A DNA stretch of 64,000 nt, from positions 101,855 to 165,854 of the forward strand of contig JADNRV010000118.1 of NCBI GenBank assembly GCA_015499995.1, given 5' to 3'. A model generated the notes under the pieces. That model was given only the letters and a program-made list of their open reading frames with translations. It was not told the origin of the DNA and searched no databases. This DNA comes from Flammula alnicola (lineage: Eukaryota; Basidiomycota; Agaricomycetes; Agaricales; Strophariaceae). Position 1 is the stretch's first letter. The number at the start of each line of letters is the position of its first letter. A program made the translations under genes and the position numbers. Below, piece after piece: positions 48,821 through 62,299 of the stretch.

Positions 48821-49748
48821 ATGTCGGTCACCGAGACTGCTATTATACTCGTCAATAACGACGCGATGGGACTTGTTGTATGATTCATTATCTGCCCTAC
48901 ATATTATATTTATCTTGACGACGACATTCTATTGCAGACCCCTTCTGCTCTGGACCTGCCAGTCGCTCGTCTGTCGAACAACATCCAGAAGGCTACAATG
49001 GCATTCCAGAATGTCCACAAAGGTCTGATTATACACAAGAAATCCTCGAAAGCATTGGAGCAGTTAAAGAACGCCAAATTTACCTTCAAGGCCAAATTCG
49101 AGACTATTCGACAAGTGCTCCAGAGTTCCTATCGGCATACTGTGGATTTTGCACATCGTGTCAACGCGTACCTGACGAGCGTTCCATTTCCGCACAGCGG
49201 TGCCAGCGCTCCGGAAGAGCTATCCTTCGAGACATACAAAACGTAATTCGCACTTACGATACGACCTTGGGTAACTTCAAGGAGCAACAACACACCTTTT
49301 TACCCGGAGAAAAGGTATGTACATATGTGTTCTTCCCTGTTGACAATTCCCTCATGAATGCCGTAAATAAAGGTCGTGTATCCAATGGAGACGCCCCTAA
49401 CCAATATCCTCTCACAGAAGACTCAGTACTTGCATTATTCGAAGCTTTGGATGGGATCCAGTCCTGCTGAAGGATATTTTCGTATTCTGGGATGGTCACG
49501 TTTCTTTCCTCACCCTGGTTGTGAATCGCCAGACCAACTGTCCCACGCCAGGAGAAGAAACGAAGGCTACCGTCGAAGTTTGGACCAAGTATCAGAGAGC
49601 CCTTCTCCAATCGAGCAGTTCGATATCGGAGTCCGTTGACGAAATGACTACGGAGCCTACTGTCCCTACGGACTCTACAAGCCGTCGAATGCCTTGGCGC
49701 AGCCATACGTATCCTCAGCCAAACTTCGTCGGGAGCCCACTCGCTTAG
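48821..49748 (+). CDS. Small hypothetical protein, exon structure partly unresolved
   Basis: Exon 1, 48821-48877 (MSVTETAIILVNNDAMGLV), joins by a canonical intron to exon 2 starting at 48938 (TPSALDLPVARLSNNIQKAT), a helical, Lys/Gln-rich segment. Further coding-like pieces follow in other frames: IQNVIRTYDTTLGNFKEQQH up to a GTATGT donor near 49314, and DIFVFWDGHVSFLTLVVNRQ to PNFVGSPLA ending at 49748. The joins between these pieces are not clear; there may be very short introns or frame breaks. The product resembles uncharacterised Agaricomycete proteins with a helical core. No function is assigned. Confidence 0.45.
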
Positions 49749-50691
49749 ACACTATGCCAAATCCAAAGACTCCATACCAGGATCTGTCAAAACACAATGC
49801 AAAACCCAAGCAAGGCCACAGAACATTTGCTGATCGATTAACGGATTTCATACGTCGCTTATTCTAGCTTAGAAGGCTGCATTTTTTTCTAACATGTTCA
49901 GCTATTGATATGATGTCGTCTTAAAGCGCTTCTATATGGACTACTCTAGTAGTACTAAAATGATGTATTCGGTCATACAAGACATTTTAGAATAGGCGTC
50001 ATTACTTCTGCATGAATGTAATTATGATCTGCAATATTATATAGACAAGTCATGCAAAATCTCGGGGAACTGAAGCCTGCCTTGACCCACCTGCCCGTCG
50101 TTCATCCCCTGATTTGGCGCAGCACTTGATCAGTGTCAGCAAATATAGTAGCTCCGGCAATCAAGGCGCTTATCGGCATCTAAGAATCCAGGCACAGCCA
50201 AAGCTTGGTGGGTCGGGCGCCTGTTCAAAGTGCGGATTAAACGCCTAAACCTGTGTAACGCTCATCGAAACCCACTCCGAAATCTAACGAGTTCGGCTAC
50301 GCGAAGAAGTAGTCGAATGCCACTGCGAGATGACGCTTTCCGGACCGGAACAGTAGTTGACTCGGACCTTTTGCGTGGTACATGTGACGAAAAGCTGGCC
50401 AATATTTGGGCTTAAACTTTTATCACCTTCCCCGGCCTTTTCTCCACTGTCACTGTCATGATTTCGTTCTTCGCCTCTTCCTTTTCGACCTTCCTCCGCA
50501 AACTTAATAATAGAAAGATGTAAATAACTGCTGGAGAATTGTCAGTGCGGACCGGTAAGTCATCGGATTTTTGCATCGATATCGACGTGGCATGCAGGTA
50601 CTGCATCACTACATAAAGGAAGGCTCAATGTCTCTCGAAAGTGTCCTCCACCCTCCTGGCGCCTGCCTCAAATTCTATGTATTGGAGGGTC
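49749..50691. other. Intergenic, 5' flank of the SGNH esterase gene
   Basis: No gene-like frame longer than about 60 codons was seen. Nothing else was recognised. Confidence 0.45.
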
Positions 50692-52044
50692 ATGCCTGCC
50701 AAACGTTTGTTCTTTCTGGCACTTAACGCCGTCACTCTCCTCCTCGTCGCCCACAATGGAGTCGAAGCTATCTCGACGCCTGAGAAACGCGCACCATCCT
50801 CTAGCCATTGGGTAGACACTTGGACGACCATGCCCCAACTAACCGAATCGGCTAATCTTCCCCCTCCGCCGTTCAACCAGACCGGCCTCGTCTTTCCGAA
50901 TTCGACTATTCGGCAAACCCTCCATATGTCAGTCGGGGCAGAGCAGATTCGTTTGCGTATTTCGAACGCATTCGGTGTCACAGATTTGCCCATTACGGCG
51001 GTAACCATTGCTTTACCTGTCAATGGCTCCGCTGGAGTCAGCGCAATCCAGAAGGGGACACTCAAGACGGTGACCTTTAGCGGGGACCAGTCTGTGGACA
51101 TTCCTAACGGCGCTCTCGTCGTATCAGATCCAATCAATTTCAGCATCGAGCCCCAGTCGATGATCACGGTTACGATCTATACTGCGCAGGACAGACGACC
51201 AATAGCATTACCTCCCACCCTGGTAGCCGAACGACTTCGTGGTTCTCCTTCGGGAATTTTGTGAGCGCCGAAAACTTGACGGATCCTTCGACACAGAACG
51301 TAGCGCACTGGTTCTTCTTGAGTGCCGTGGAGGCATTGGTGCCTGTGACGTCTGGCGCACTTGCTATAGTGGGAGACAGCATCACAGATGGTCGTGGAAG
51401 TACTACCGACGCAAATAACCGGTTGGAGTACATACCGTTTAAACGATGAAAATGTCGTGCTAACATGATTATCACAGCTGGCCCGATCTCGTGTTGGAAA
51501 AAATGCAAAAGAATCCCGCCACCAAAAATATTGCCGTCGTCAACCAAGCAGCGGGAGGAAACCGTATTCTCGCTGACGGTCTCGGACCTAACGCCTTTGG
51601 ACGAATTGAGCGCGACGTCCTCGCCCAATCTGGCATCAAATATGCCATGATTTTTGAAGGCGTCAACGACATTGGCACTGCAGATGCCACCACCGCGGCG
51701 CAGCAAGCCATTGGCGACCGCTTAATCTGGGCGTTCAAGCAGATAGTCACTCGTCTTAAAACTGCCGGTTTGCCGGTGTTCGCTGCGACCATCACGCCTT
51801 TCAGTGGCGATCCCACCATCCAGCCGTACTCCAGCCCAGTCAGAGAAGCAACCAGGCAAAGGGTTAACACCTTCATTCGTACGAGCGACGTTTTCGACGC
51901 GGTCATTGATTTGATAAAATCGTCGCTGATCCGGCGAATCCGAGTCAGCTGAATCCCAAGTTCGACTCTGGCGATTTCTTGCACCCGAACGTGGCTGGAT
52001 ATCAGGCAATTGCGGACGCATTCCCGTTGAATATATTTAACTGA
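50692..52044 (+). CDS. Secreted SGNH/GDSL-type esterase, two frame breaks
   Basis: The chosen ATG (50692) gives a signal peptide (MPAKRLFFLALNAVTLLLVA); an ATG at 50677 is also possible. Conserved blocks are WVDTWTTMPQLTESANLPPP, HPGSRTTSWFSFGNFVSAEN, block I AIVGDSITDGRGS with the nucleophile Ser, the oxyanion segment QAAGGNRIL, MIFEGVNDIG, and the Asp/His pair in GDFLHPNVAGYQAIAD. One canonical intron is 51423-51478. SGNH esterases of this fungal group deacylate polysaccharides or other extracellular esters; the substrate is unknown. The frame shifts near 51181 (after TIYT) and near 51911-51914 (after AVID). The second is a one-base loss in TTCGATAAA. All catalytic blocks survive, so the gene is probably functional if these are errors. 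Confidence 0.8.
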
Positions 52045-52698
52045 TACCCCGGGAATAATCGAAAGGAGTGGGGATTATTAGGATGAGGATTGCCCAATTG
52101 TAAAAAGTACTATTCATTAGTACATTGTATATATTCATTAACTTGCTCATCTTGCATGATTATGAATGAGACTTACTGAATGCATTGGGTTTCTCCCTGA
52201 TCGACGGAGTGAGAAAAGTTGGCAGTAAATGTTGATAGAGCGGGGTCTAACGGTTGCCCAGGAGAGCTTTAAGCTGATCTCAAGCCGTAGAATTTGTCGC
52301 CTGAAAGATCCTGGAGCGGAAAAATCAGACCATTTCTCGTCTATACCCCGAGTTTTCATCGACAGCACCACAACATGCTTTGCAATACGTAAAGTATATG
52401 GAGAAACCGGCGTATGTGACGCGCTCGAAAACTGCACAGAATCTGCAAGCTTCATGAGTCTGGGAGGCAGAGGTGTTGGTAACACAGTCGGGGATCGCTG
52501 AACTCGTTTATCGGTGCGAAAAGCTCGCGCCATCAAAAGAAGAGCTCAGTAATCAACTCCAGACATTCGTGGGCACTGACGTTGTGGTCCGATTGGAGCT
52601 TTCTAAGCCCGACACTGCTGGGACACCTTTGAGGACGAAAAGATGCATCAACGATTCATAGAAAATGGAAAGATTTCAAGGCAGTAGCGAAAGATTGT
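52045..52698. other. Intergenic between convergent genes
   Basis: Frames at 52147-52536 minus and 52229-52501 plus overlap antisense to each other and carry no domain. No other feature was seen. Confidence 0.4.
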
Positions 52699-54076
52699 TC
52701 ATAAGATCATAAAATAAGACATGAACAAATACCATTGGTTCCACTTAGGAGGATCCATCAAGGCGTTAAGGCGACGAGAATCACTCGCACCCTCCTCTAC
52801 ACGATCAACAGGTTTTCGAGCGACTGCGCATAGTTGAGTCATGAGGTCAAGAACCATACCCTCAGCGCAAGTGACGTCAAAAGTGTCCACCAAAGCCTGC
52901 GACCACGCGTTGTAATGCCGTTCATTTCGAGCGATGCCAGCCTGTTCAGCATGCAAAAATTCTCCCGTCACCGTTTTGCTAGTGGCTCCCATGCTGCACA
53001 CGTTCTCAAGATGGATACCGTTCAAGTGTCGTCCAACAACGTTCTTTGTGGCCGTCAATGGGCAATTGCTATCCGAAGGAAGAGAGACTTTCCATGCAGG
53101 AAAGGCATGCTGTAAGTTTCGTTGAAGGCGTTTCACAGGTCGATCGGTGTCATCTGAATACCATGACCTAGAGGCAGAAGAGTTTCCTATCATGTGACCC
53201 AATCAAAATGGGTTATTGCGGCACTGTTATTGGCCAGGACTCACCAAGGCCTGACGACAAAAATATCGTCTCGGAGGAGCAGGTCGAGGAACCTTTCCCA
53301 TGCAGCTGAATGAAGCCGCAAGACGATGACGGACAACCGTAATGTTGGTGTTGCCAGTCGTAGATTGAAATGCTGGCATCAAAAAATGGCTCGTCCTATG
53401 CAAAATAAGATATTAAATTAAGCTGATAATTATAAACAAGATTCAGAGCATGGAAACTTACGTTGTTATGTGCTGGGTCCGTCTTGTAATAATCTTGCTT
53501 GGGCGAAACCCGGGCTATGCAGTTGGATTGATGTAGGAATGCAGTGCGCTTACGTCCAGCAACGAGGAGGCTTTTGGAGCCTGTAGAATCAAATATAGAG
53601 GCGGCTTGTTCGACTGTTCCCAAGTCGTAACCTGGATGAGGGGCGGAGATGTGGACGCTCCGCGACACGCTCGAGTGATACGCAGGAGCAATCATGAAAC
53701 CCCATCCTTTGAGGTAGGTACCGCAGCGTGTAGCCGTTTCGTATAGAACGCAGTAGCCTTTGAAAATATCGATGGTGTACAGTCCGTGGAGAGAGAGTGG
53801 CACTGCGGTTGTCGAACAATTTCCATCAACAGAGAGCACTGATTGGACTGCGACTTTCCAATCCTTCCGTTGAGTTCCGACTGGTTGTGCCAAATCATAT
53901 GTCAATGAATTGTAATAATCATGAGGGACCGTGAAGGTGTCGAAGCAAGTGACCAATGCTTCAATGGTTTGAGCAGTTCGAAGACACGAAGATGGGGTCG
54001 CGTCGTTTTGCTCTCCGAACAGCCATGCTGTCAGCAGCAAAAACGGTTGGACAAGGTTTGTCCATAATGCCGCCAT
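52699..54076 (-). CDS. Secreted protein of unknown function (3 exons, 417 aa)
   Basis: Reverse-strand exons 54076-53462, 53395-53245 and 53186-52699 have canonical junctions. The true ATG is 54076 (MAALWTNLVQPFLLLTAWLF, signal peptide); the frame opens two codons earlier only from TTG. Distinct blocks are SLLVAGRKRTAFLH, KTDPAHNNDEPFFDASISIY, CGFIQLHGKGSSTCSSETIF, CPLTATKNVVGRHLNGIHLE and FLHAEQAG. The spaced Asp-Ala-His, Leu-His-Gly and His-x-Glu elements look like possible metal or catalytic sites of a hydrolase. I recognise the pattern as recurring in fungal secreted proteins but cannot name an enzyme. Several Asn-X-Ser/Thr sites and paired cysteines fit an extracellular protein. Confidence 0.75.
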
Positions 54077-54669
54077 ATCCAAGTTGAGTCGTAGAGGTCG
54101 GTTTTAGAGGAAAATCTACGCGTGTTTTCCAAAGATGCACTCTCCTCCATGCCCCATAGCACACCTCGAATTAATGCTCCACGCCTTTGAGGCCTTGAGG
54201 TCCGATGAATTCCGGGCCTGGTACAGTCTGGTAGCAGATTGCAAGGGTCACGGATCTTTAAGTTGACAATAGTGATGAAATAGTGATATCAAAGCGAGGT
54301 ATTTTTTCTTCCAAGTGATATTCCAAAGTCTGAGGTATCAAAAGTAGGGGTGTAAGTAGTGGCGGGTTAAAAAGAAAGTCGAGTCCTGGCCAGACTCCAA
54401 CTACAAGCGAGTTTGCGATCACGTGATAAATAAGTACGAGATATGGCTCTCTCAGTTTCTCAGATTCTCTCGTGTCCCCATGTTCAAGTTCAAATCATCT
54501 ATCTAGTAAGGGTAAGCGATCGGTGGTCAAGTTGCGGACGTCTTAGATTTTATAGACTGTACCAGTCATTCATGCATTGGTGATAGAACCCTAATAACAT
54601 GCGAGTGAGAGATTGAGAATAAACATACGAAAGCACCGAACGACAAGTAATAGATAGGATAGATATAAA
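54077..54669. other. Intergenic between two reverse-strand genes
   Basis: This contains the promoter side of the secreted-protein gene and the 3' flank of the ABCC gene. Nothing else was seen. Confidence 0.45.
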
Positions 54670-57600
54670 TCAACTGGACAAGGCAGCCTTTGCCTTCGCT
54701 GCAAGCTCAAGCTCGGTGAAGGAACCACTTTTCAGGCACATAGTCCTGAAAATACCATCCTCTTTGCTGATGAGATTCCACGGAGTGTCAAATTCCACGA
54801 TCTGAGGATTGATAAATTGTCAGAGTTAGATTTGAGAAACAAACAGGTGTCATTTACCTGTCCTTTATCCAGCACTATCAGTCGATCGTAATCAATAACG
54901 GTACGAAGGCGATGCGCCACTGGACGAGTCAACGTATGTCAATATCGGGTGGAGTACGGCGGTAAGTACACTGGACATACCAGTCAAGAGCAACGAATTA
55001 TTGAACTCCTCTCGGATTGTGGTTTGAATCCTAGCATCTGTAGCGAAATCTATGCTGCTCGTAGCTTCATCCAAGACAATGATCGAACTTCGACGAAGGA
55101 GGGCTCGAGCCATGGCAATTAGCTGCCTTTGACCTTGCGAAAAGTTCGTGCCTCCTGCTGACACCTTTGTATCAAGGGTAACGGAAGACTTTGCCTCTAC
55201 GTCTGTGGTCGTCGTCGAGAGAGAATCCACAGTTTCTTCTCGTTCAACATTATGTACCGATGGCGCCCTTGATGGATTACGGGACGATGCAGCACTCTGA
55301 TCTCTGGATGTCCTCTGAGAAGTCTGAGCACTGTCCGTGATCATATGGACTCGGCGCAATACATCGAGGCATTCAGCATCTTCGTGTTCATCTGCGAGTG
55401 CTACCGTTGAATAAATGAAAAATAGAATTGATAGCATACGCACCGAAAGGATCGAGATTATCTCGTAGAGTGCCCGAGAACAATGTTGCGTCCTACCCAG
55501 ATCAGGTTTTGTTTACAGGATTCTTTAGACTCTACTTACTTGAGGTATGAAAGTCTATCATAAACAGGATCAGCGAAAGTCGAAAACGTAGGATAGTATA
55601 TATTACCAATCTAGAACGTAAATCATGGGTTCCAATGGTGGAAATATCAATTCCGTCGATTAAAATACGGCCATTAGTAGGGTCGACCTAAGCACGCCAA
55701 CATTAATGAATTCGCAAGCGAAAAAGATGTTCAAGACTTACGAATCGAAGAATACTCATAGCCAGTGTTGATTTTCCACTTCCTACAGGGAAGGCGTAAG
55801 CAATGCGAATGAGCAATAGAGATTCAAAGAAACAAACCGGTCCGGCCTAACAAACCAACTCGTTCACCGGCTTTCAATGAAAATGAAATATCGTGCAATA
55901 CGGCAGGTAGATCGGGAGCATATTTTATTTCCAGATCCTCAACACGGATGAGAGACTCATTATTTGAACTTGACGGCCAATACGCAGGAACACGATTAGA
56001 ATCGATAATGGCAGGAGGCTCCTGAGGCAGATCCAGACTGACGTGCGGTCAGTCTTGTTGGTTATAGACTTCTGAGGTTGAGGACTTACTATTCGACGAT
56101 ACGTTCGACCGAGCTACAAATATTCAGAGCCAGATCAATTGAAGCGAAAAGAAAACCTACTTGAGATCCAATTCGAGAGCTGTATATAGCACCGAGTGGT
56201 CAGAGATCGAACGAACTAAGTGGAACGACAAAGACTAACCGGTCCAGAACCGACATGCCCAATACACTTTCCCAAAATGTCAATATACAAAGTTAATGCC
56301 GGAGCTCAAGGTACAGAAATTTTACCTGAAGACGTGAACGCCATAGCACTCGTGATACACAAACCGGCGAGACCAGCACCGTTTGTCAGAGTAGCAATCG
56401 AGAACAACATCGTCACCAAGACAGATAGGGCACCGAGGGCATCGAAATTGAGAAGAAGCCAACGATTAGTCATCCAGAACGTGTACCACATCTTGAAAAG
56501 GAAAAATCAGAAAGAGCGAAAGGTGGAGAAGAAATCAGGCTTTACCTTGGTAGTCGTATCAATCTTCGTATGCAAATTGTTGAGGAACCGCTTCTCAGCT
56601 GAAAAGGCTCTAACGGTAACAATTCCTTCTAATAATTCTCCGAAATCTGAGAAAATGGGCGACCGTGTATTGGATTCCATTCGCCGAAGATCTCGTCCTG
56701 TGTTCAAATATCCAAGAGCCAATTCGCGGTAGGCGAATCCGATAAAGAAGGCAGGAATGAGGAAGTACGGGAAGACGACTCTGTTGAATAAATGTGATAT
56801 TAATGACCCTGGAGATTTGCTCGCAGAAGAAAGACTTACGCGACGGTAATGATAGCGGCGAAGAACCCTGCGAGAGATGAGTTTACTGCTTGAAGAGAGC
56901 CGGCCAAGGAAGAATCAATAGTTTCCACATCCTGGAGAAAATAAATGAGAATTAAGGGAAGCCACATTGGAAGATGTCTGACAAACCTTTCCGAATCGAT
57001 TGAGCATGCGACCTGAGCATCATACAACAAATGGTTATTGAAATATGAACGGAGCTCATAGCTGAAACTAACCTTGTGGTGTGGTATCGTGAAATCGGAA
57101 AGTGGCACGAACGACAGTGACAAGGAGTTGCCTATATATCCAGTCATGTCAACCAACAGGGCAAGGCATCGAATGAGGTCTGGACGTACTTGAAGAGAAG
57201 GCGAGAGGCCCGCAATGCTCCGGTATACTGAGCCGTCACAGAAAGAACACTGGCGAGGCCGCTGGCTAGCCCGATAGCAGCATAGATACCGATATAAAAA
57301 AGCGGGTGCTCGGCAGCCTTCGGCCATTGAATACCAAATAAGCTTGTAGTGGTAGGAACGCTCTGGTAGAGATGCAAGTGCATGTGATGCATATGATAAT
57401 TATCCATAGCTGTGTCATGCTCTGGTGTCGCGAAAGTCCGGAAGGCATAAAGCGATGGGACAGACTCCGTTTCATTGGTTTTGTAGGCCTCACCCCAGGT
57501 CTGTCAGGAAAACAATCTTAAATGATATTCCATGGGAGATGAATGACCCTTTTGCCTACCTTGATCCAGAGCTTCTCCGATACACCCAGGATTTGGATAA

Positions 57601-60600
57601 CAACAACGAGAGTTGCTAGGATTACCCAAGTCCAGTATGAGCTAGAACGGCATATACGAGATGAGAAAGGTTCGATTCTGGGGAGAGGGGCACATACGAA
57701 GCCTTAAGATAGCTCTTGTAAATCGACCACTTGACGCCTCCTGTTTCTCGATGCTCGTCCTTGACGAGTTTCCTCGGTTTCTTGGCGGTGTCTCCAGCTT
57801 TTGAGGGATCCTCGACGGCATCATCTACAGCCCCCTCCTCGGCTGCATCGATCTCTTCCTTATGCGCATCGACAGACGCGTCATGTTCGATTCCTTCTAG
57901 GATACCTTGAGCTCGGAGGTCTTTCACGGTGCCTTGGGTGTCGATTCGACCATCCAGCATGCGTACCAGGTAGTACGCGCCAGGAAGGACCAACTCAACG
58001 TGGTGGGTGACAAGAACCTAAAGGAGAGTCGTCAGACCTACTTACGTCCTGGAGGGAAAAGGTCATACATACAACAGTTCGGTTAGCTAAGAGAGGTCCA
58101 CGCAGCAGACGTTCGTAGAGGAATCGTGATGTATGGCTATCCTAAACAAAAGTTCAACGAAAGCCCAGCCAACAAAACCAGAAACATACGACGGCGCTGA
58201 GAGGATCGTCAAGGAGGACATATTTCGTGCGAGCATAGACGGCACGAGCAAGGGCTACCCTGGCCTTCTGACCTCCAGAAAGACTGACACCTCTAGAGAT
58301 GCCTATTAGCTGATGTTCGTCATCCGATAACACGACGATCTCACCGAGCACCAATTTCTGTGGCATCCCCATCTTCCAACATCTCCAAATCGGGCTTGAG
58401 AGCGCAGCATTCCACAACCGAGTTGTATCGTTCCTCGTCGTAAGGATACCCGAAAAGAATATTATCTTTGATCGACTGATGTCTCAACCAAGGCGATTGC
58501 GCGGCGTATGAAATGCAACGCATGAGCCCATTCTCGATCCGAGATGGCTCTTTCGACATGATGATCCTGCCTGACAGTAGTGTCAATTCGCCGAGGACCG
58601 CCATCTTTAGGAGTAACATAAGAAAAAATAGTCGCATATAGAGAGAAGTGCCAAAACTTACGAGTAGCGCCGTCTTTCCAGAGGCTGTAGGTCCAGTAAT
58701 CACTGTCAGTTCGCCTGGAGGAAACGTGATAGATATATCTCGCAATTCGAATCTCCGATCTCCGGGCTCGGCCACGCTTCTTTCAGAGACGCTATCATCA
58801 ACCACCGTTCCTGTATCTTCAGCAGATGCCGTGGGAGATGGGGGCCCTCCGTTACTCTTGCCCTTGTCTTTATCAACTGCCTCAGTAACTTCGTTCCATT
58901 TGAAAGTAGCGTTTTCGAGTCCCAGTCCTTCGTCGTCGGCACCTGGTAACAGCGGTTCGGAATAATCCTTCTTCAATGACGAGACTTGGTCCGTGACCTC
59001 CTCTTCGTCAAGATATACAGCGATACGATTGAGAGCGACGCCCGTCTGAGTATCGCACCGACAGTGAGAATATAAGAGGACATGGAATAAGACAGGTACG
59101 CACCTGGAGGATCTGGACAATCCATGTTGGAATGACGTTGAGAGGAGCCCTGCAATCGTTCAGAATCTAACATAAGTCATATTATTTTTATGCTTACCTG
59201 ACCATATTGAATAAAGCAATCGCCTTGTGTAAAAAAAAAAACGCAAAAAGAAAATGAACACTATGACAAGACAGCTGGAGTCAGATGGATAGCACATACC
59301 GTAAATGCCGTACTGATGGTCAACTTGTTTCCCTGCAGAACGTATGCCATGAATGATATGATAGACACCAAGATGGGTGCGCATGTCCACAGGAGGTAGA
59401 ACATAACAGAGTTGACTCGGGCTTGAGAAAAAGGCAGAGGTCAAGATCATCCTATGTTAACAGCACAACGCAATCAAGTCCATACCTTTAACCATCCATT
59501 TCATCTCCGCCTCTCGCGCATCTAAAGCTCTCCCAATCCAACGTTCTTCCCAAGCAAAGAATTTGATGAACTTGACCTAAAAAATAATTCAGAACCGGCG
59601 TTGAAGGCAGAGAAAGTATCAAAACACTTACCGCTCCGATCAGTTCAGTAAGAACACCCATCCGCTTATCACGAGCAGCCAAAACACCTTTGTGAATTCG
59701 TATACTCCTACGGGCTATGAAGCTGTTCAAGGGCCATCCAGCTACCAAAATGAGGAAACCAGCAAAGGCGCTTAGGCCGAGCAACCTGTGAGAATGGGCT
59801 AAGTATGGCGTAAAGGGGGTACTTGCACAGCACTGACTGATACAAGAATATGCCCGCAATGATTATCTCGAACGGCGCTAGATCGAATTAAATTTAGAAA
59901 CGCAGAAGTGAAGGAAAACAGATCACCTACCTCCGTAGATGAAGTATAAAGCTGAAATTGTTTGCGAAATCTGCTCTCATGCATGAGTCTCCGTCATAAA
60001 AAAGGGACGTTGGAAAACAAAATCATACTCGATTAGCATCACCGGCCATGAGGTTCACGATTTTTCCAACGTCAGCGCCAGCCTTGGGTTCATCTGCCTT
60101 GGCCGCCTTCTCTTTGTCTTCCTTCTTCTTCGCCTTGGCTTTCCCTGGACAACGAATGTTGGATCGGAAGATGACATATCAAGAGTGTAACGCACGTTTC
60201 GATTCCTTCGTTTCAATTCCATTCGACGCTGGCTCCTTAACCTCCTCTTCCTTCTTGTCCTTGTTAACAACGCCCGAGAAATCCTTCCGCTTCAAAGCTT
60301 TGTCATAAATGGACGCCATCAACTCTGAGCGGATCCTAGTCGCTGCGCGACGACCGAACCACAAATGCTGAACGTCGGCTTGTGCCTAGTATGCCAAGTT
60401 AGTAATAATTCTCTCAGACAAGAATCTACTATGCGGACCTTGCCAAGAGAGCAACCAAACGCAAGGAAAGCATAGATGTATGCCCTCGTGCGACTTTCTG
60501 GCGTCGGATGATCGAGGTCGATGAGGTCTAGAATGCGCCTAACGGAAGATAGGAATACCACACATACAGCAAAAAAAATTAAAAACGTACTTCAAGAAGA

Positions 60601-61758
60601 ATGGGCCAGCATAATTGAATATGACGCTGACAAACGTAAGAGCAAAATCCAAGCTGTCGATAGATGAGAGAAAGGCTGTAAAAGCAACGGCACCACTTAC
60701 ATTAGATCCAGCGAATTGGCTGCCCAGAGTCGGCGGAGCAGCGTTGAGCGACTAAAATCTCTTCAGTAGGCAGACAAGTGGAACAAAGGCTTGACCAACA
60801 CTATGGAGCTAAATTTGACAAAGATGGGTCGAGACTGCATTGTCGGGCTCAAGTTCCAAACATCTTGTTCGCTGAGGGTTGCATATCTCCCCTAGATAAT
60901 ATTCAGAATTGCACCCAAGATCCAAGACAAGGCTTACAAGGTTAATGAGAGGGTAAATCCAGCTGAATGTAATCCATCCCCATAGTGTTGTGTAGTCCTC
61001 AGGCGAGACCGAACGGCCCTATGATGATCGATGATAAGTCACTATAGTTTTTCAGGCTAGGAGATATAACTTACGATGTCTTTTGGATCGACTCTATTGC
61101 TCGGAGTTGCGAGAGGCATGGTCATGGTTAGAAACAAGAGAAGCAACACAACCAATTCATTGGCAATCAATGCGACCATGGAAAAGGTGGAAGGCAAAGG
61201 TGATCCCAAAATACTGTGATCGAACAGGACCCCTCCAACTTGAAGTATACCAGCAAAGAACAAGATCACGTAGAGTGAAAACATGTCGTAAGGTGGTGTC
61301 GCGGTCGGACGAGCGACAGATCGGATTGCGGTATACAACCATGATACCACAACAAGGAACGAGAAGATGCCTCTCCATGGATTCGACGAATCATTGTAAA
61401 GAAGGTAAGACCCATCTACGACCCAACAGAAGCTTTGCACAATTCCGACGAACACGAACACGACCGTACGCCAGAGGGGCACGAACTTGGGCACCTCAAC
61501 CAGAACAGCTGCGTCTTCATCGTCCAGTACTCTCTCTCCTGATACGGCTGTGATATCAACTGCCTCCGCTTCATGTAGGGTAAGGTAAGTCTTGAATGGC
61601 GCGGCTATGATTGCGACGACACGTCGAGCCGAACGTGGAACCGGAATTGAGCAGAAACAGAGCGCGAAAACAAGTGCAGCGGGAAGGAAGGCGCTCCACG
61701 AGGCCCGAATACACGAACTTCGAAAATCGAATGGCCCATAGTTGCCACAGATTCCCAT
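54670..61758 (-). CDS. Full-length ABCC (MRP/Ybt1-like) ABC transporter (many exons)
   Basis: It starts at ATG 61758 ([15 protein letters not shown]) with an N-terminal extra membrane domain (TMD0). Two TMD-NBD halves follow. NBD1 has Walker [13 protein letters not shown]-loop [20 protein letters not shown], signature [17 protein letters not shown] and Walker [12 protein letters not shown], with Asp in place of the catalytic Glu as usual for ABCC site 1. NBD2 has a Walker A split by an intron ([13 protein letters not shown]), signature [16 protein letters not shown] and Walker [14 protein letters not shown] with Glu. A Ser/Thr-rich insertion ([20 protein letters not shown] and onward) precedes the NBD2 signature. 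It ends [12 protein letters not shown]. Relatives export conjugates, bile acids or drugs across vacuolar or plasma membranes. About 20 small introns are present; no frame break was noticed. Confidence 0.88.
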
Positions 61759-62299
61759 ATCGTGGCTGGATGTTGTAGGTGGGACGAAATCTGGGGAGAG
61801 CAGAGAAAGTTGACATTACAAAATTTCCACGCCTATTTATAAAGCATTTTCTTCCGTTTTATCTCCAAGCTATGGAAGAATATATACCTTCGTCATCGTT
61901 TTCAATGCTTACGCACTGCTTGTCCTCGTACCTTTAATGTCAGTACTGTCAGGCTGGGGTGGATTTACGCACCATTTTGGTACACGGTTGGCATACTGAG
62001 GCCAATTCGTTATTATTCTCGCATGCCAACTCTTCAACTTTTCCCATGCTGTGGGTGTTCGCACCGAGTCTCTTGCCTAGTAAGTACGATCGAGGAGCCA
62101 TCCAGAAATTAATCAAGGCAGGTATAAACATCGACATGACACTACCTCGAGCGCATGTATACAAATATATATATAAGTCCAAAGTTATACTCGAGTCACT
62201 ATATTTCGTGAAGAATCCATAGCAATAAACCGTGCGGCCATTCCTACGTCAGTACATCGCATAGTAATTTAGCGACAACAGGTCCCAATCCTCAAATCT
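61759..62299. other. Intergenic, 5' flank of the ABCC gene
   Basis: Short mirrored frames at 61949-62222 on both strands have no domain. The right edge is the 3' flank of the STAND gene. Confidence 0.4.

Noticed and set aside
54670..61758. A biosynthetic gene cluster (P450, ABCC transporter, methyltransferase-like, acyltransferase)
   Set aside because: No backbone enzyme (PKS, NRPS, terpene synthase) was seen. The genes are spread over 50 kb among housekeeping genes such as TFC4, so clustering is not supported.
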